64,000 nt of DNA from Hyphomicrobium sp. MC1 (lineage in GTDB: Bacteria > Pseudomonadota > Alphaproteobacteria > Rhizobiales > Hyphomicrobiaceae), in contig NC_015717.1 of NCBI RefSeq assembly GCF_000253295.1, positions 3,658,001 to 3,722,000 on the forward strand, given 5' to 3'. This document shows, piece after piece, positions 28,001-35,718 of this stretch. The translations under genes and the position numbers were made by a program. Numbering within the stretch: the first letter of the stretch is position 1; each line of letters opens with the position of its first letter. Below the pieces are notes generated by a model. It had not been told where the DNA came from. It did no database searches and saw only the letters and a list, made by a program, of their open reading frames with translations.

Positions 28001-28155
28001 TCCCAGCGCTTCAAGAGCTTGGGTTCGAGTTCGGGCAACCCGGCGCGCATAGGAAAGTCGGTCTGCGGCAGGAACAGCGTTTTGCCCCAATCGCGTCCGG
28101 CAGCAGCTTCCGGAGTTGCACTTGCCTTGTCGGCAGCCTTGGCGTCTTTCGACAT
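25015..28155 (-). CDS. ileS: Isoleucyl-tRNA synthetase IleS
   Basis: Charges tRNA-Ile. A class I synthetase of about 1046 aa with the HIGH motif in NGNIHIGHALNK, the CP1 editing domain with TTTPWTIPGNRAI, WFISMDKP, RPDWVVSRQRAWGVP, and KMSKS in EKGQKMSKSLGN. The anticodon-binding domain follows and no C-terminal zinc finger is seen. ATG 28155 is preferred; TTG 28176 adds seven residues. It is longer than usual because of an in-frame insertion of about 20 residues after WFISMDKP, encoded by a palindromic element (26626-26668). The insertion keeps the frame and leaves the motifs intact. Confidence 0.97.
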   Translation of the reverse strand: MSKDAKAADKASATPEAAAGRDWGKTLFLPQTDFPMRAGLPELEPKLLKRWDEIGLYEKLRSQSKGRVKFTLHDGPPYANGNIHIGHALNKILKDLVVKSHQMLGNDSNYVPGWDCHGLPIEWKIEEQYRAKGQEKPNFSDPVAINAFRDECRKFAAHWIDIQREEFKRLGVVGDWERPYLTMDYRAESIIARELMKFAATGQLYRGSKPVMWSVVEKTALAEAEIEYQDYQSDTIWVKFPAKALPELDYISQADLPPELHPEWTPDNLLGASVVIWTTTPWTIPGNRAISFSSKITYGLYEVTAAPDGNWAKVGDRYILADKLAADVMKAAKVEAYEKRETVSAFELRHLVCEHPLRDLGYAFDVPMLDGDHVTDDAGTGFVHTAPGHGADDYNIWIANQKKLRDRGIDTEIPFTVDADGMLTKLAPGFEGKRVLKENGDKGDANDAVIKALAEAGNIIARGRLKHQYPHSWRSKKPVIFRNTPQWFISMDKPLSALGGRLPEGESPSANKRGHNAPTLRQLALDEIKRVAWVPAAGENRITGMIENRPDWVVSRQRAWGVPITVFRNVETDEVIPGPGFEKSDELIARIEKAFYEKGADVWFEEGAKDRFLKGFISPKDKNKWEQVKDVLDVWFDSGSTHAFTLEDPTAFPGFKGLRRKREGGQDRVMYLEGSDQHRGWFHSSLLESCGTRGDAPYDIVLTHGFVLDEKGQKMSKSLGNVVAPQDVMSKSGADILRLWVSASDYSDDLRIGSEILKTFSETYRKLRNTLRWMLGALAHFKPEEAVPVTAMKPFELERLMLHRLAELDHEIRKAYEHYDYRKIIGLLSQFMNTELSAFYFDIRKDTLYCEAPSSLKRKAALTVIDKLCDALIRWLAPILSFTVEEAWLLYKADEAESVHLMPFPKIPREWRDDNLAAKWDRVKEVRSVVTGALEIARAEKEIGSSLEAAPDVFVTDADLMSGLDGVDMAEVCITSGISISVDAPPSGAFTLPNEPGVGVVVKRAEGKKCARSWRITKDVGSDPAYPELSARDAAAMREIDAGATV
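26626..26668. repeat. In-frame nested palindrome inside ileS
   Basis: Outer arms CGCGCTTGGCG (26626-26636) and 26658-26668 are perfect 11-bp inverted repeats. Inside them CTCCCC-TTC-GGGGAG (26638-26652) forms a second perfect hairpin. The 43-bp element encodes about residues 496-510 of IleS (LGGRLPEGESPSAN), where other IleS proteins have a short loop. Confidence 0.85.
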
Positions 28156-28253
28156 CAGTTGAGCTTTCAATTCCAAAGGAAATCAGCGCGGGTTCTAGCA
28201 AGGTGCGTCCGCCAAGTCATCCTGCGCCTGACTGCGGCGCCTCCCACTAACTA

Positions 28254-28346
28254 ACGTCATCCCGGCGCAGGCCGGGATCCAGACAAGCCTTGGAAATCAC
28301 CCTTTTTTCCGGCTTGGCTGGGCCCCGACCTTCGTCGGGGTGACGG
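28254..28346. repeat. REPIN-like inverted REP doublet, copy 5
   Basis: Forward unit CGTCATCCCGGCGCAGGCCG... and a reverse unit ending TTCGTCGGGGTGACGG. Together with the type II doublet at 28379-28460 it fills the gap between ribF and ileS. Confidence 0.88.
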
Positions 28347-28378
28347 TATGGATGGGGAGATCGGATGTTTTCAGCTTG

Positions 28379-28460
28379 TTATCGTCGGCTCTGTGCCGAG
28401 GATCCATTTATCCACTTGCTTCGCTGCCGATGAATCCTCGGGCCGAGCCCGAGGATGACG
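28379..28460. repeat. Type II REP doublet behind ribF
   Basis: Facing units TTATCGTCGGCTCTGTGCCG... and ...CTCGGGCCGAGCCCGAGGAT, ending 5 nt from the ribF stop. Confidence 0.75.
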
Positions 28461-28464
28461 AAGG

Positions 28465-29391
28465 TTAAGACTTGGCCAAAACTGCTTTCACCGCCGCGAT
28501 GTCTTTGTCCATCTGGGCGACCAGCTCTCCGACCGTGTGAAATTTCCGATCGGCGCGAATGAAATCAATGAATTCGACCTCCATGTCGCGGCCATAGAGG
28601 TCGCCGTTGAAGTCGAACAGGAAGACTTCCAGCACCGGCATGCCGTCGTCGAACGTCGGCCGGGTGCCGAGATAGGCGGCGGCGTCATGCGGCACGCCGT
28701 CGAAATAGGCCTTCACAGCATAAATGCCGTGGCCGAGCGTCGTCCCTTTCGGCATCGGCAGGTTGGCGGTCGGGTAGCCCATGCCGGTGCCACGCTTGGC
28801 GCCGCCGACGACCTTGCCCGCGACGCGCCACGGCTCACCCAGCACGTGGGCGGCGCCTTTGACGTCGCCCTGCGCCAGATAAAGCCTGACGGCCGAGGAA
28901 GAGAACGGTTCGCCCGCTTCGGCAACTGGCGGCATGACGGTCACTCCAAATCCAAGTTCTTCCCCGGCGCGCAACATCATCTCTGGATTGCCGCTGCGCT
29001 TATGGCCGAAATAAAAGTCATAGCCGATGACGACGTGACTGGCGCCAAGGCCCGCCACGATCACGCGCTCGATGAAGTCTTCGGCGGTCAGCCCGGCGAT
29101 TTCGGCGTTAAACGGCTCGACAAACGCAATATCGAGACCGAGGCCCGCGAAGATCTCGAGCTTGCGCCTGAGCGGCGTCAACCGGAAGTGGGCCTCATTC
29201 GGCTGGAAAAACTCGCGCGGATAAGGCTCGAACGTCAGCACAGATGCGCGGACGTTCTTTTCGGCAGCGCGCGATTTCGCTTCCGAGATCAGCGCCCGAT
29301 GGCCGCGATGGACGCCGTCGAAATTGCCGATGGCGACGGCCGAACCGCGATATTCCGGCGGAACGTGCTTGTATCCATGGATCACGTGCAT
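28465..29391 (-). CDS. ribF: Bifunctional riboflavin kinase/FAD synthetase RibF
   Basis: Makes FMN and FAD from riboflavin. The N-terminal nucleotidyltransferase domain has AIGNFDGVHRGHRAL (GxFDGxHxGH) near residues 20-33, and the kinase domain has GTGMGYPTANLPMP followed by GTRPTF. The length is 308 aa from ATG 29391 (GAGG about 11 nt upstream). Two REP doublets lie between its stop and ileS, so transcription into ileS-lspA is uncertain. Confidence 0.95.
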   Translation of the reverse strand: MHVIHGYKHVPPEYRGSAVAIGNFDGVHRGHRALISEAKSRAAEKNVRASVLTFEPYPREFFQPNEAHFRLTPLRRKLEIFAGLGLDIAFVEPFNAEIAGLTAEDFIERVIVAGLGASHVVIGYDFYFGHKRSGNPEMMLRAGEELGFGVTVMPPVAEAGEPFSSSAVRLYLAQGDVKGAAHVLGEPWRVAGKVVGGAKRGTGMGYPTANLPMPKGTTLGHGIYAVKAYFDGVPHDAAAYLGTRPTFDDGMPVLEVFLFDFNGDLYGRDMEVEFIDFIRADRKFHTVGELVAQMDKDIAAVKAVLAKS

Positions 29392-29461
29392 TCGGCACAG
29401 CCTCGTCGGAGTTCCCGGTGACATACCTATTAAGGGAAAACGATCGCGGGCTAGACTGCCT

Positions 29462-29899
29462 TTACCTCGGCCGGCCAGGAACCATCAGAACCGCTTCGCC
29501 GGTCAGCACCGGTTTACCTGCGACGGAGCACAAGCACTCGAAGCGCGCGCGCTTTTTATCGGGAATGAGTTCGACGAGCCGGACCAGGGTTTCGACGCGG
29601 TCGTCGATCTTGACGGGGCCGCGGAAATTCAGCGTCTGGGAAATGTAAATGGCGCCGGGACCGGGCAGCTTCATGCCGAAAATGGCCGAGATGTAGCCCG
29701 CCGACAGAATGCCGTGCGCAATCCGTTCCTTAAAGATCGTCTTGGCGGCGTATTCAGCGTCGAGGTGGACCGGGTTGTAGTCACCAGACAGCGCCGCGTA
29801 GGCAACGATATCCGCCTCGCTGACTATTCGCGACATCGAGGCTTCCTGACCGACCTCTAAGTCTTCGAAATATTTGGTTCGGCCGGCTGTTGCGAGCAT
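29462..29899 (-). CDS. MaoC-like (R)-enoyl-CoA hydratase
   Basis: A 145-aa single hot-dog protein. Hydratase-2 motif: Asp40, Asn42 and His45 in SGDYNPVHLD (D-x4-H), followed by AHGILSAGYISAIFG. This matches PhaJ-type enzymes that supply (R)-3-hydroxyacyl-CoA for polyhydroxyalkanoate synthesis. A PHA depolymerase elsewhere in the window (38868-40082) fits that, but other MaoC proteins act on mesaconyl- or branched acyl-CoA, as in the ethylmalonyl-CoA pathway. It lies 70 nt upstream of ribF. Confidence 0.85.
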   Translation of the reverse strand: MLATAGRTKYFEDLEVGQEASMSRIVSEADIVAYAALSGDYNPVHLDAEYAAKTIFKERIAHGILSAGYISAIFGMKLPGPGAIYISQTLNFRGPVKIDDRVETLVRLVELIPDKKRARFECLCSVAGKPVLTGEAVLMVPGRPR

Positions 29900-30041
29900 T
29901 CAGACGTCCCTGCATGTTATTGAGCCAGATCATTGGACCAAGCCATTTTTCTCGAACACTAACCCGCTACAAACGCTGCCTGCAACCATACTAGACCAGT
30001 TATGGCTGCGGCCTTGTTGCATTTGATTAAGGCAATGAGCC

Positions 30042-30071
30042 TTGCATCGAGGCGGTTGGAGGCGTTATAAA
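30042..30071 (+). promoter_or_regulatory. Possible sigma-70 promoter of trcR
   Basis: TTGCAT (30042-30047) and TATAAA (30066-30071) with 18-bp spacing, about 70 bp before the trcR start. This is the only good -35/-10 pair seen in the 243-nt gap. Confidence 0.35.
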
Positions 30072-30142
30072 GAACCATTCCCTTTAATTTACCGTTTTAG
30101 CCGCCCTTCGCGATCCCTTGCGAAGGACCGAACGAGGACACC

Positions 30143-30883
30143 ATGAGCGACCGCCGCCCCCTAATGCCGAAAGCCACCGCCGTTTGGCTGGTGGAGAACA
30201 CGGCGCTCTCCTTCGATCAGATTGCCGAATTCTGCGGCCTGCATCCGCTTGAGGTTAAGGGTATCGCCGATGGCGAAGTCGCGCAGGGCATCAAAGGCAT
30301 GGACCCCGTGACGACGGGGCAGCTGACGCGCGAAGAAATCGCGCGGGGCGAAAAGAACCTTTCGCACAAGCTCCAGCTTGCCGTCAGCAAGGTCGAGCTG
30401 CCGCCGATGCCGCAAACGCGCAAGGGACCGCGCTACACGCCGGTTTCGCGCCGTCATGACCGGCCGAACGCCGTGCTCTGGCTGCTGCGTAACCATCCGG
30501 AATTGAAAGACAGCCAGATCATGCGCCTTGTCGGGACGACCAAGCCGACGATCGCGCAAATCCGCGACCGCACGCACTGGAACTCGGCACAGCTGACGCC
30601 GCAGGATCCGGTGACGCTCGGCCTTTGCTCGCAGATCGATCTCGACGCCGAGGTGAAGAAGGCGGCGCGCCGGTCGGAGCGGGAGCGCAAAGAGGGGGGC
30701 GGCGAAGAGCTGGATCGCGCCGGGACGCTGTTGCCTGCCGCCGAGACGACGGCGCGGGCCGAGATTTTGGCACCGAAGGCAGCAGAAGAGTCTGAAGAGA
30801 CGCCCGAGCAGGAGCAGGCCCGCGTTTTCGCCAAGCTCAAGGAAATGTCGTCCGCACCCAAGGACGAGACCGAAGACGAGTAA
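30143..30883 (+). CDS. trcR: TrcR/DUF1013 cell-cycle transcriptional regulator
   Basis: A 246-aa DUF1013 protein starting MSDRRPLMPKATAVWLVENTALSF. The first part looks like a helix-turn-helix (FDQIAEFCGLHPLEVKGIADGE), and a second such segment is LKDSQIMRLVGTTKPTIAQIRDRTHW near residue 120. The acidic C-terminal tail (after about 175) is disordered. The family is essential in several alphaproteobacteria and named TrcR in cell-cycle studies. It is monocistronic and convergent with the SulP gene. Confidence 0.9.
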   Translation: MSDRRPLMPKATAVWLVENTALSFDQIAEFCGLHPLEVKGIADGEVAQGIKGMDPVTTGQLTREEIARGEKNLSHKLQLAVSKVELPPMPQTRKGPRYTPVSRRHDRPNAVLWLLRNHPELKDSQIMRLVGTTKPTIAQIRDRTHWNSAQLTPQDPVTLGLCSQIDLDAEVKKAARRSERERKEGGGEELDRAGTLLPAAETTARAEILAPKAAEESEETPEQEQARVFAKLKEMSSAPKDETEDE

Positions 30884-30900
30884 CGGCCGTTGGGCCGTTA
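30881..30900. terminator. Shared hairpin holding both stop codons
   Basis: TAACGGCC-GTTG-GGCCGTTA is a perfect 8-bp stem. The left arm begins with the TAA of trcR, and the right arm contains the reverse-strand TAA of the SulP gene. A short T-run follows (TTT). Confidence 0.6.
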
Positions 30901-32601
30901 TTTGCCTATCTTTCCGCTCCGGTACGAAGCGACCGCATCCTCGATCTGCGCTGCATAATGCACGAGCGGCGTGCGAAGTCCGGCAGCCAGGAGCGTGCGG
31001 CGCACGTTCCGGCTGGCTGACGTGAAATAAAGCTTCGTCCCGGAACGCGTAAGCTTGTGCGCAAAGCCCTCCAGCGTGCGCGCCGCCGTGCTGTCGACGA
31101 GCGGCACGTCCGCGAAATCCAAAATGAAAAGTTTCGGGCTGGCACCGACGCGGTCCAGCACCGTACCGACGGCCGCGGTCGCTCCGAAGAAGAACGCGCC
31201 GGAAATGCGGTAGACCATCACGTCGTTGCCGAGATCCGCGGGCTGCTCGGTATCGGAGACATCGGCGACATCGTCCCTGATGAGAGGCGCGCCGGTTTCG
31301 ATCTCGACGGCTTCCGCCATGCGATGAAGAAAGAGGAAGGCGCCGAGAGTCACGCCGACCGCGATGGCCGTCGTCAGGTCGACGAAGATCGTCAGCAGGA
31401 AGGTTGCGAGCAGAACGGCGGCGTCGCCCCACGAGGAGCGCAACAGCGCCGCAAACTCCGCCTTCTCGGCCATGTTCCAGGAGACGATCGCCAGAACTCC
31501 GCCAAGGCTCGCAAGCGGGATATAGGCCGCGAGCGGCGCGGCCACGAGCATGAACAGCAGGACGAAGACCGCGTGCAGCATGCCTGAAACGGGGCCGTGC
31601 GCTCCGGCGCGGACGTTTGTGGCGGTGCGCGCGATCGTTCCCGTCACGCACATGCCGCCGAACGTGACGGCCGCGATGTTGGCCGCGCCCTGCGCGACGA
31701 GTTCGCAATTCGAGCGGTGACGGCGGCCGGTCATACCGTCGGCGACGACAGCGGACAGCAAACTTTCGATGGCGCCGAGAAGTGCAATTGAAATGGCGTC
31801 GGGTAGTGCAGCCTGCAATTTGGCAATATCGAACGCCGGCAAATGCGGCGCGGGCAACGTGCGCGGCACTTCGCCAAACCGCGAGCCGATGGTCGCGATG
31901 TCGAGACCCAACACCCAGGCGAGGACAGAGGTCACGCCCACGGCGATCAGCATTCCCGGCCAGGTCGGCCTCCATCGGCGCAAGCCGACGATCAACGCAA
32001 TCGACAGCACGGAGACTGCAAGGGTCGCCGGATTGAGCGTTCCGATATGGGAACCGAGCGCGGCGAGCTTCGGCAATAGCGCGGCAGGCTCGTGGGCGAG
32101 ATTGAGGCCCAGGAGATCCTTGATCTGACTGGCGAAGATGATGACGGCGATGCCCGCCGTAAAACCGACCGTCACCGGAAACGGGATATACTTGATGTAG
32201 GTGCCGAGGCGCAGAAAGCCGGCCGCCATCATGATCAGGCCCGCCATCGCGGTCGCCAAGACCAGGCCGTCATAGCCGCGCTGCTCCACGATCGTCGCGA
32301 TCAACACGATGAAGGCCCCGGCAGGGCCGCCGATCTGGTAGCGGCTGCCGCCGAGCGCCGAAATCAAAAAGCCGCCGACGACGGCCGTGAACAAACCTTT
32401 TTCGGGCGAGAGCCCGGAACCTATGGCAATGGCCATCGACAAAGGCAGAGCCACGATGGCGACGGTCAGACCCGCGACGGTATCGGCGCGCAGGTCATTC
32501 CAGCGGTATCCCTCACGCAAGACCGTCACGAGCTTGGGCGTGAACAGGTCAGCCCAGCTCGGTCGTCCGCGTGCGGATCTACTGGTTACCGAAGTGTCCA
32601 T
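30898..32601 (-). CDS. SulP family anion transporter with STAS domain
   Basis: A 567-aa inner-membrane transporter. The membrane part starts DTVAGLTVAIVALPLSMAIAIGSGLSPEKGL, the conserved first helix region of SulP proteins, and continues with ISALGGSRYQIGGPAGAF. The C-terminal STAS domain (about 445-567) has LFILDFADVPLVDSTAARTLEG with the usual Asp-Ser-Thr site. Sulfate, bicarbonate and dicarboxylates are all known SulP substrates, and nothing here decides. ATG 32601 has GGGAG 8 nt upstream; ATG 32616 and a further start at 32649 lack one. An XRE gene lies just upstream. Confidence 0.9.
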   Translation of the reverse strand: MDTSVTSRSARGRPSWADLFTPKLVTVLREGYRWNDLRADTVAGLTVAIVALPLSMAIAIGSGLSPEKGLFTAVVGGFLISALGGSRYQIGGPAGAFIVLIATIVEQRGYDGLVLATAMAGLIMMAAGFLRLGTYIKYIPFPVTVGFTAGIAVIIFASQIKDLLGLNLAHEPAALLPKLAALGSHIGTLNPATLAVSVLSIALIVGLRRWRPTWPGMLIAVGVTSVLAWVLGLDIATIGSRFGEVPRTLPAPHLPAFDIAKLQAALPDAISIALLGAIESLLSAVVADGMTGRRHRSNCELVAQGAANIAAVTFGGMCVTGTIARTATNVRAGAHGPVSGMLHAVFVLLFMLVAAPLAAYIPLASLGGVLAIVSWNMAEKAEFAALLRSSWGDAAVLLATFLLTIFVDLTTAIAVGVTLGAFLFLHRMAEAVEIETGAPLIRDDVADVSDTEQPADLGNDVMVYRISGAFFFGATAAVGTVLDRVGASPKLFILDFADVPLVDSTAARTLEGFAHKLTRSGTKLYFTSASRNVRRTLLAAGLRTPLVHYAAQIEDAVASYRSGKIGK

Positions 32602-32708
32602 GTCTCCGTCTCCCATTTTGACAAGGAGCGGCGAGATCGTCGGCTGCACCGTCGGCGGTCGTCGTCGCGAAAGCTCAGATCTGCGGGCGTTCAGAAGTGC
32701 CGGTGCAC

Positions 32709-33023
32709 TCAGACGCTCCCCTTTTTGCCTCGGCCGTGGCCCGGTGCCGGGGGCGCGGCCTTCACGGGCTGCCGCTCCCTCAGACGAACGCCCCGGCCCT
32801 GTCCGGTGCTCGGCATATTCTCACCGATGAGTTCGACGCCTGCGGCTTCGAACGCCGCGACGACTTTCGTCAACGTATCGACGACGCCGCGAACATTGCC
32901 GCTGCTCGCTTCCATGCGCTGGATCGTCGGCAGCGAGACGCCAGCCCGGTCAGCAAGCGTCTGCTGGTCGATGCCGAGAAGAGCGCGACCTGCACGCATC
33001 TGCGAGGCCGTGATCAAGCGCAA
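32709..33023 (-). CDS. XRE-family HTH regulator
   Basis: A 104-aa DNA-binding protein. Residues 5-60 form an XRE helix-turn-helix (MRAGRALLGIDQQTLADRAG, VSLPTIQRMEA), followed by FEAAGVELIGE and a basic low-complexity tail ending GHGRGKKGSV. The start is TTG 33023 or TTG 33017; no ATG precedes the fold. It lies 107 nt upstream of the SulP gene on the same strand and may control it and itself. An inverted repeat and a FixK/FNR-like box lie upstream. Confidence 0.85.
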   Translation of the reverse strand: MRLITASQMRAGRALLGIDQQTLADRAGVSLPTIQRMEASSGNVRGVVDTLTKVVAAFEAAGVELIGENMPSTGQGRGVRLRERQPVKAAPPAPGHGRGKKGSV

Positions 33024-33060
33024 AACCCCTGTGCCGATTCTAAAGCCCTATGCCTAAGTA

Positions 33061-33079
33061 TTGATGCTTTAAACATCAA
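33061..33079. promoter_or_regulatory. Inverted repeat upstream of the XRE gene
   Basis: TTGATG-CTTTAAA-CATCAA, perfect 6-bp arms with an AT-rich centre, 38 bp before the XRE start. A plausible self-operator for the XRE protein. Confidence 0.45.
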
Positions 33080-33095
33080 GATGAATATTTGAAAC

Positions 33096-33109
33096 ATGAT
33101 CTAGATCAA
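33096..33109. promoter_or_regulatory. FixK/FNR-like box
   Basis: ATGAT-CTAG-ATCAA matches TTGAT-N4-ATCAA at 9 of 10 bases and contains a perfect 12-bp palindrome TGATCTAGATCA. It lies between the divergent XRE and acyl-CoA synthetase genes, so either could be the target. Confidence 0.5.
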
Positions 33110-33275
33110 TGGCACGGTTGCCCTCGTCCCTGGCGGCTGCTCGCATTGGTGGATCAAGCTGAAATCCGGCATTGTCGGCTCAAGGCGCATTCGCTAGCGT
33201 CGTTCCATGCTCGGACCAGCTTTCAGCTTTGAAAGTTCTGAGCGTTCGCGTGCAGGAAGAAGCAGGGCAGCAATC

Positions 33276-34901
33276 GTGTCGAACCCTTTTGAGCACCACC
33301 TCGATAAGAATCCGGCAAACTATCAGCCGTTAACGCCCCTTTCGTTCCTGCCGCGGTCGGCGATCGCCGCGCCGAACCACACAGCCATCATTCATGGCAA
33401 CGCACGCATCTCGTACGCGGAATTCTACACCCGCTGCAAAAAGCTCGCGTGCGCGCTGGCGCAGAAGTACATCGGACCGGGCGACACCGTCGCGGTCATG
33501 CTCGCCAACACGCCGCCGATGCTCGAAGCGCACTACGCAGTGCCAATGGTCGGCGCAGTTCTGCTGACACTCAACACGCGTCTCGACCCGGCTATCCTCG
33601 CGTTCCAGCTCGATCATGGCGGCGCGAAAGTTCTCATCACGGACCGCGAGTTCGCAAACATCATGAAGCCTGCCTTGGCGATGGCCAAGGTGAAGCCGAT
33701 CATCATCGATTATAACGATCTCGAATTCCCACAGACGGGCGAGGCGCTTTCGTCAATCGACTATGAAGCGTTCCTGCAAGGGGGTGATCCGGATTTCAAA
33801 TGGCGCTGGCCGAAAGACGAGTGGGAAGCGATCTCGCTCAACTATACGTCCGGCACGACGGGCAATCCGAAAGGCGTCGTCTATCATCATCGCGGCGCGG
33901 CGCTGATGTGCTACGCGAACGCGATCTCGACCGGTATGACACGCTTCCCGGTGTATCTGTGGACACTGCCGATGTTCCACTGCAACGGCTGGTGCTTCCC
34001 GTGGACGATCACGATGGTGCAGGGCACGCACGTGTGTCTTCGCTGGGTGCGGGCCAAGGCGATGTACGATTACATCGTGGCGCACAAGGTTTCGCATCTT
34101 TCCGGCGCGCCGATCGTGATGGCGACGCTGCTCAACGCACCGGACGACGAAAAGCAGAAGATCGAGCATGGCGTCGCGTTCAATCACGCTGCCGCCCCGC
34201 CGCCTGCTTCGGTGATTTCCGCGATGACGGACGCCGGTTTCCAACTAACCCATCTCTACGGGCTGACGGAGACATATGGGCCGGCGACGATCAACGAATG
34301 GGATGCATCATGGAGTGACCTGCCACCAGCCGAACGCAGCGCCAAACGCATCCGCCAGGGCGTGCGCTATGTAGCGCTCGAAGGCTTGAGCGTTCGCGAC
34401 CCGGAGACGATGCAGGAAGTGACGCCCGATGGCGAGACACTGGGCGAAGTCATGTTCCGCGGCAATATCGTGATGAAGGGCTATCTCAAGAACGAGAAGG
34501 CGACGGATGAAGCGTTCGCCGGAGGGTGGTTCCATTCCGGGGATCTCGGCGTGATGCACCCGGACGGCTACATTCAGCTGAAGGATCGCTCGAAGGACAT
34601 CATCATCTCGGGCGGCGAGAACATCTCGTCGATCGAAGTCGAGGAGGTACTTTACAAGCATCCGGCGGTGGCGTTCTGCGCCGTGGTTGCAAAGCCCGAC
34701 GAGAAGTGGGGCGAGACGCCGTGCGCCTTCATCGAGCTGCGGCCGGGAACGACGGCGACCGCCGACGAGATCATCGAGTGGTGTCGCGCTGGCCTCGCGC
34801 GCTACAAGGTTCCGCGCCACATCGTGTTCGCCGAAGTGCCGAAGACCTCGACCGGCAAGATCCAGAAATTCAAATTACGCGAGATGGCTAAAGACGCGTG
34901 A
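33276..34901 (+). CDS. Medium/long-chain acyl-CoA synthetase (AMP-forming)
   Basis: A 541-aa ANL enzyme that activates a carboxylic acid to its CoA thioester through acyl-AMP. Motifs: YTSGTTGNPKGVVYHH near 190, LTHLYGLTETYGP, GWFHSGDLGVMHPDGY, KDRSKDIIISGGENIS, and the C-terminal catalytic Lys in TSTGKIQKFKLR. GTG 33276 with AGGG 8 nt upstream gives the normal family length; an in-frame ATG at 33207 would add 23 residues without a ribosome site. The fatty-acid chain length is not readable from sequence. A FixK/FNR-like box lies upstream. Confidence 0.9.
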   Translation: MSNPFEHHLDKNPANYQPLTPLSFLPRSAIAAPNHTAIIHGNARISYAEFYTRCKKLACALAQKYIGPGDTVAVMLANTPPMLEAHYAVPMVGAVLLTLNTRLDPAILAFQLDHGGAKVLITDREFANIMKPALAMAKVKPIIIDYNDLEFPQTGEALSSIDYEAFLQGGDPDFKWRWPKDEWEAISLNYTSGTTGNPKGVVYHHRGAALMCYANAISTGMTRFPVYLWTLPMFHCNGWCFPWTITMVQGTHVCLRWVRAKAMYDYIVAHKVSHLSGAPIVMATLLNAPDDEKQKIEHGVAFNHAAAPPPASVISAMTDAGFQLTHLYGLTETYGPATINEWDASWSDLPPAERSAKRIRQGVRYVALEGLSVRDPETMQEVTPDGETLGEVMFRGNIVMKGYLKNEKATDEAFAGGWFHSGDLGVMHPDGYIQLKDRSKDIIISGGENISSIEVEEVLYKHPAVAFCAVVAKPDEKWGETPCAFIELRPGTTATADEIIEWCRAGLARYKVPRHIVFAEVPKTSTGKIQKFKLREMAKDA

Positions 34902-34971
34902 GCGTATATCCGCACGGAACTTCCGTTGCGCGTGATGCTTTCACAGGTATCCGTTGTGAAGGAAAGTTCTG

Positions 34972-35697
34972 TTGCCCGCCGCTGCACCGTTTCCCGATTG
35001 GTTGATTATTCTGTCGTGGTCGGCGCTCTATCTGGGCGTCGGATGTGCGGCGCTGATCCTGGTCGATGTGGCGCGTTTTCCCCAGCACATGGGGATCATG
35101 AATATCGTTTGGCCGGTGACGGGGCTGTTCGGTACGGTGTTGGTTGCGGCCCTTTATTTCAAGTACGGGCGCAACGCCGAGCCGTCGCATCGCGGCGAAA
35201 CGCACCGAACGCCGGAGACGCCGTTTCCGATCATGGTGGCGAAAGGAACGCTCCATTGCGGCGCAGGCTGCACGCTCGGCGACGTGATTGCCGAGACGCT
35301 GGCATTCCTCTTTCCGGCCATCGCTATTCTGTTCGGCTGGAAAACGATCTTTGCCGACAAGACGTATGCCGTTTGGATTCTCGATTTCGTACTCGCCTTC
35401 GGGCTCGGCATCGTCTTCCAATATTTCGCCATCGTGCCGATGCGCAAATTGGCACCCGCTGAGGGGGTGCGAGAGGCCATCAAGGCGGACGCGCTGTCGC
35501 TCATCTGCTGGCAGATTGGGATGTATGGACTGATGTTTCTGGCGCAACGCTATTTCAGCGCGTCGTTCGACCAACAGGCGAGGCCGGACAGTCCGGTGTT
35601 CTGGTTCGCCATGCAGATCGCGATGGTCGCCGGGTTCGTCACCAGCTTTCCGGCGAACTGGTGGCTCATTCGCGCGGGCATCAAAGAAAAGATGTAA
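34972..35697 (+). CDS. DUF4396 membrane protein
   Basis: A 241-aa integral membrane protein with about six hydrophobic helices. The DUF4396 signature GTLHCGAGCTLGDVIAE is at about 92-108, with two Cys that could bind a metal or form a redox pair. The start is TTG 34972 with AAGGAAAG about 9 nt upstream. Function unknown; relatives are often near copper or cation genes, but none is here. It lies 70 nt after the acyl-CoA synthetase gene. Confidence 0.8.
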   Translation: MPAAAPFPDWLIILSWSALYLGVGCAALILVDVARFPQHMGIMNIVWPVTGLFGTVLVAALYFKYGRNAEPSHRGETHRTPETPFPIMVAKGTLHCGAGCTLGDVIAETLAFLFPAIAILFGWKTIFADKTYAVWILDFVLAFGLGIVFQYFAIVPMRKLAPAEGVREAIKADALSLICWQIGMYGLMFLAQRYFSASFDQQARPDSPVFWFAMQIAMVAGFVTSFPANWWLIRAGIKEKM

Positions 35698-35718
35698 GAT
35701 CCACGCCGAGCAAAGCCG

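Noticed and set aside
30084..30098. CtrA-like site (TTAA-N7-TTTT) before trcR
   Set aside because: Only six of eight defined bases match, which is expected by chance in AT-rich promoter DNA.
30161..31975. 604-codon minus-strand open frame across trcR and the SulP gene
   Set aside because: It overlaps two confident genes, one antisense and one in another frame, and shows no domain.
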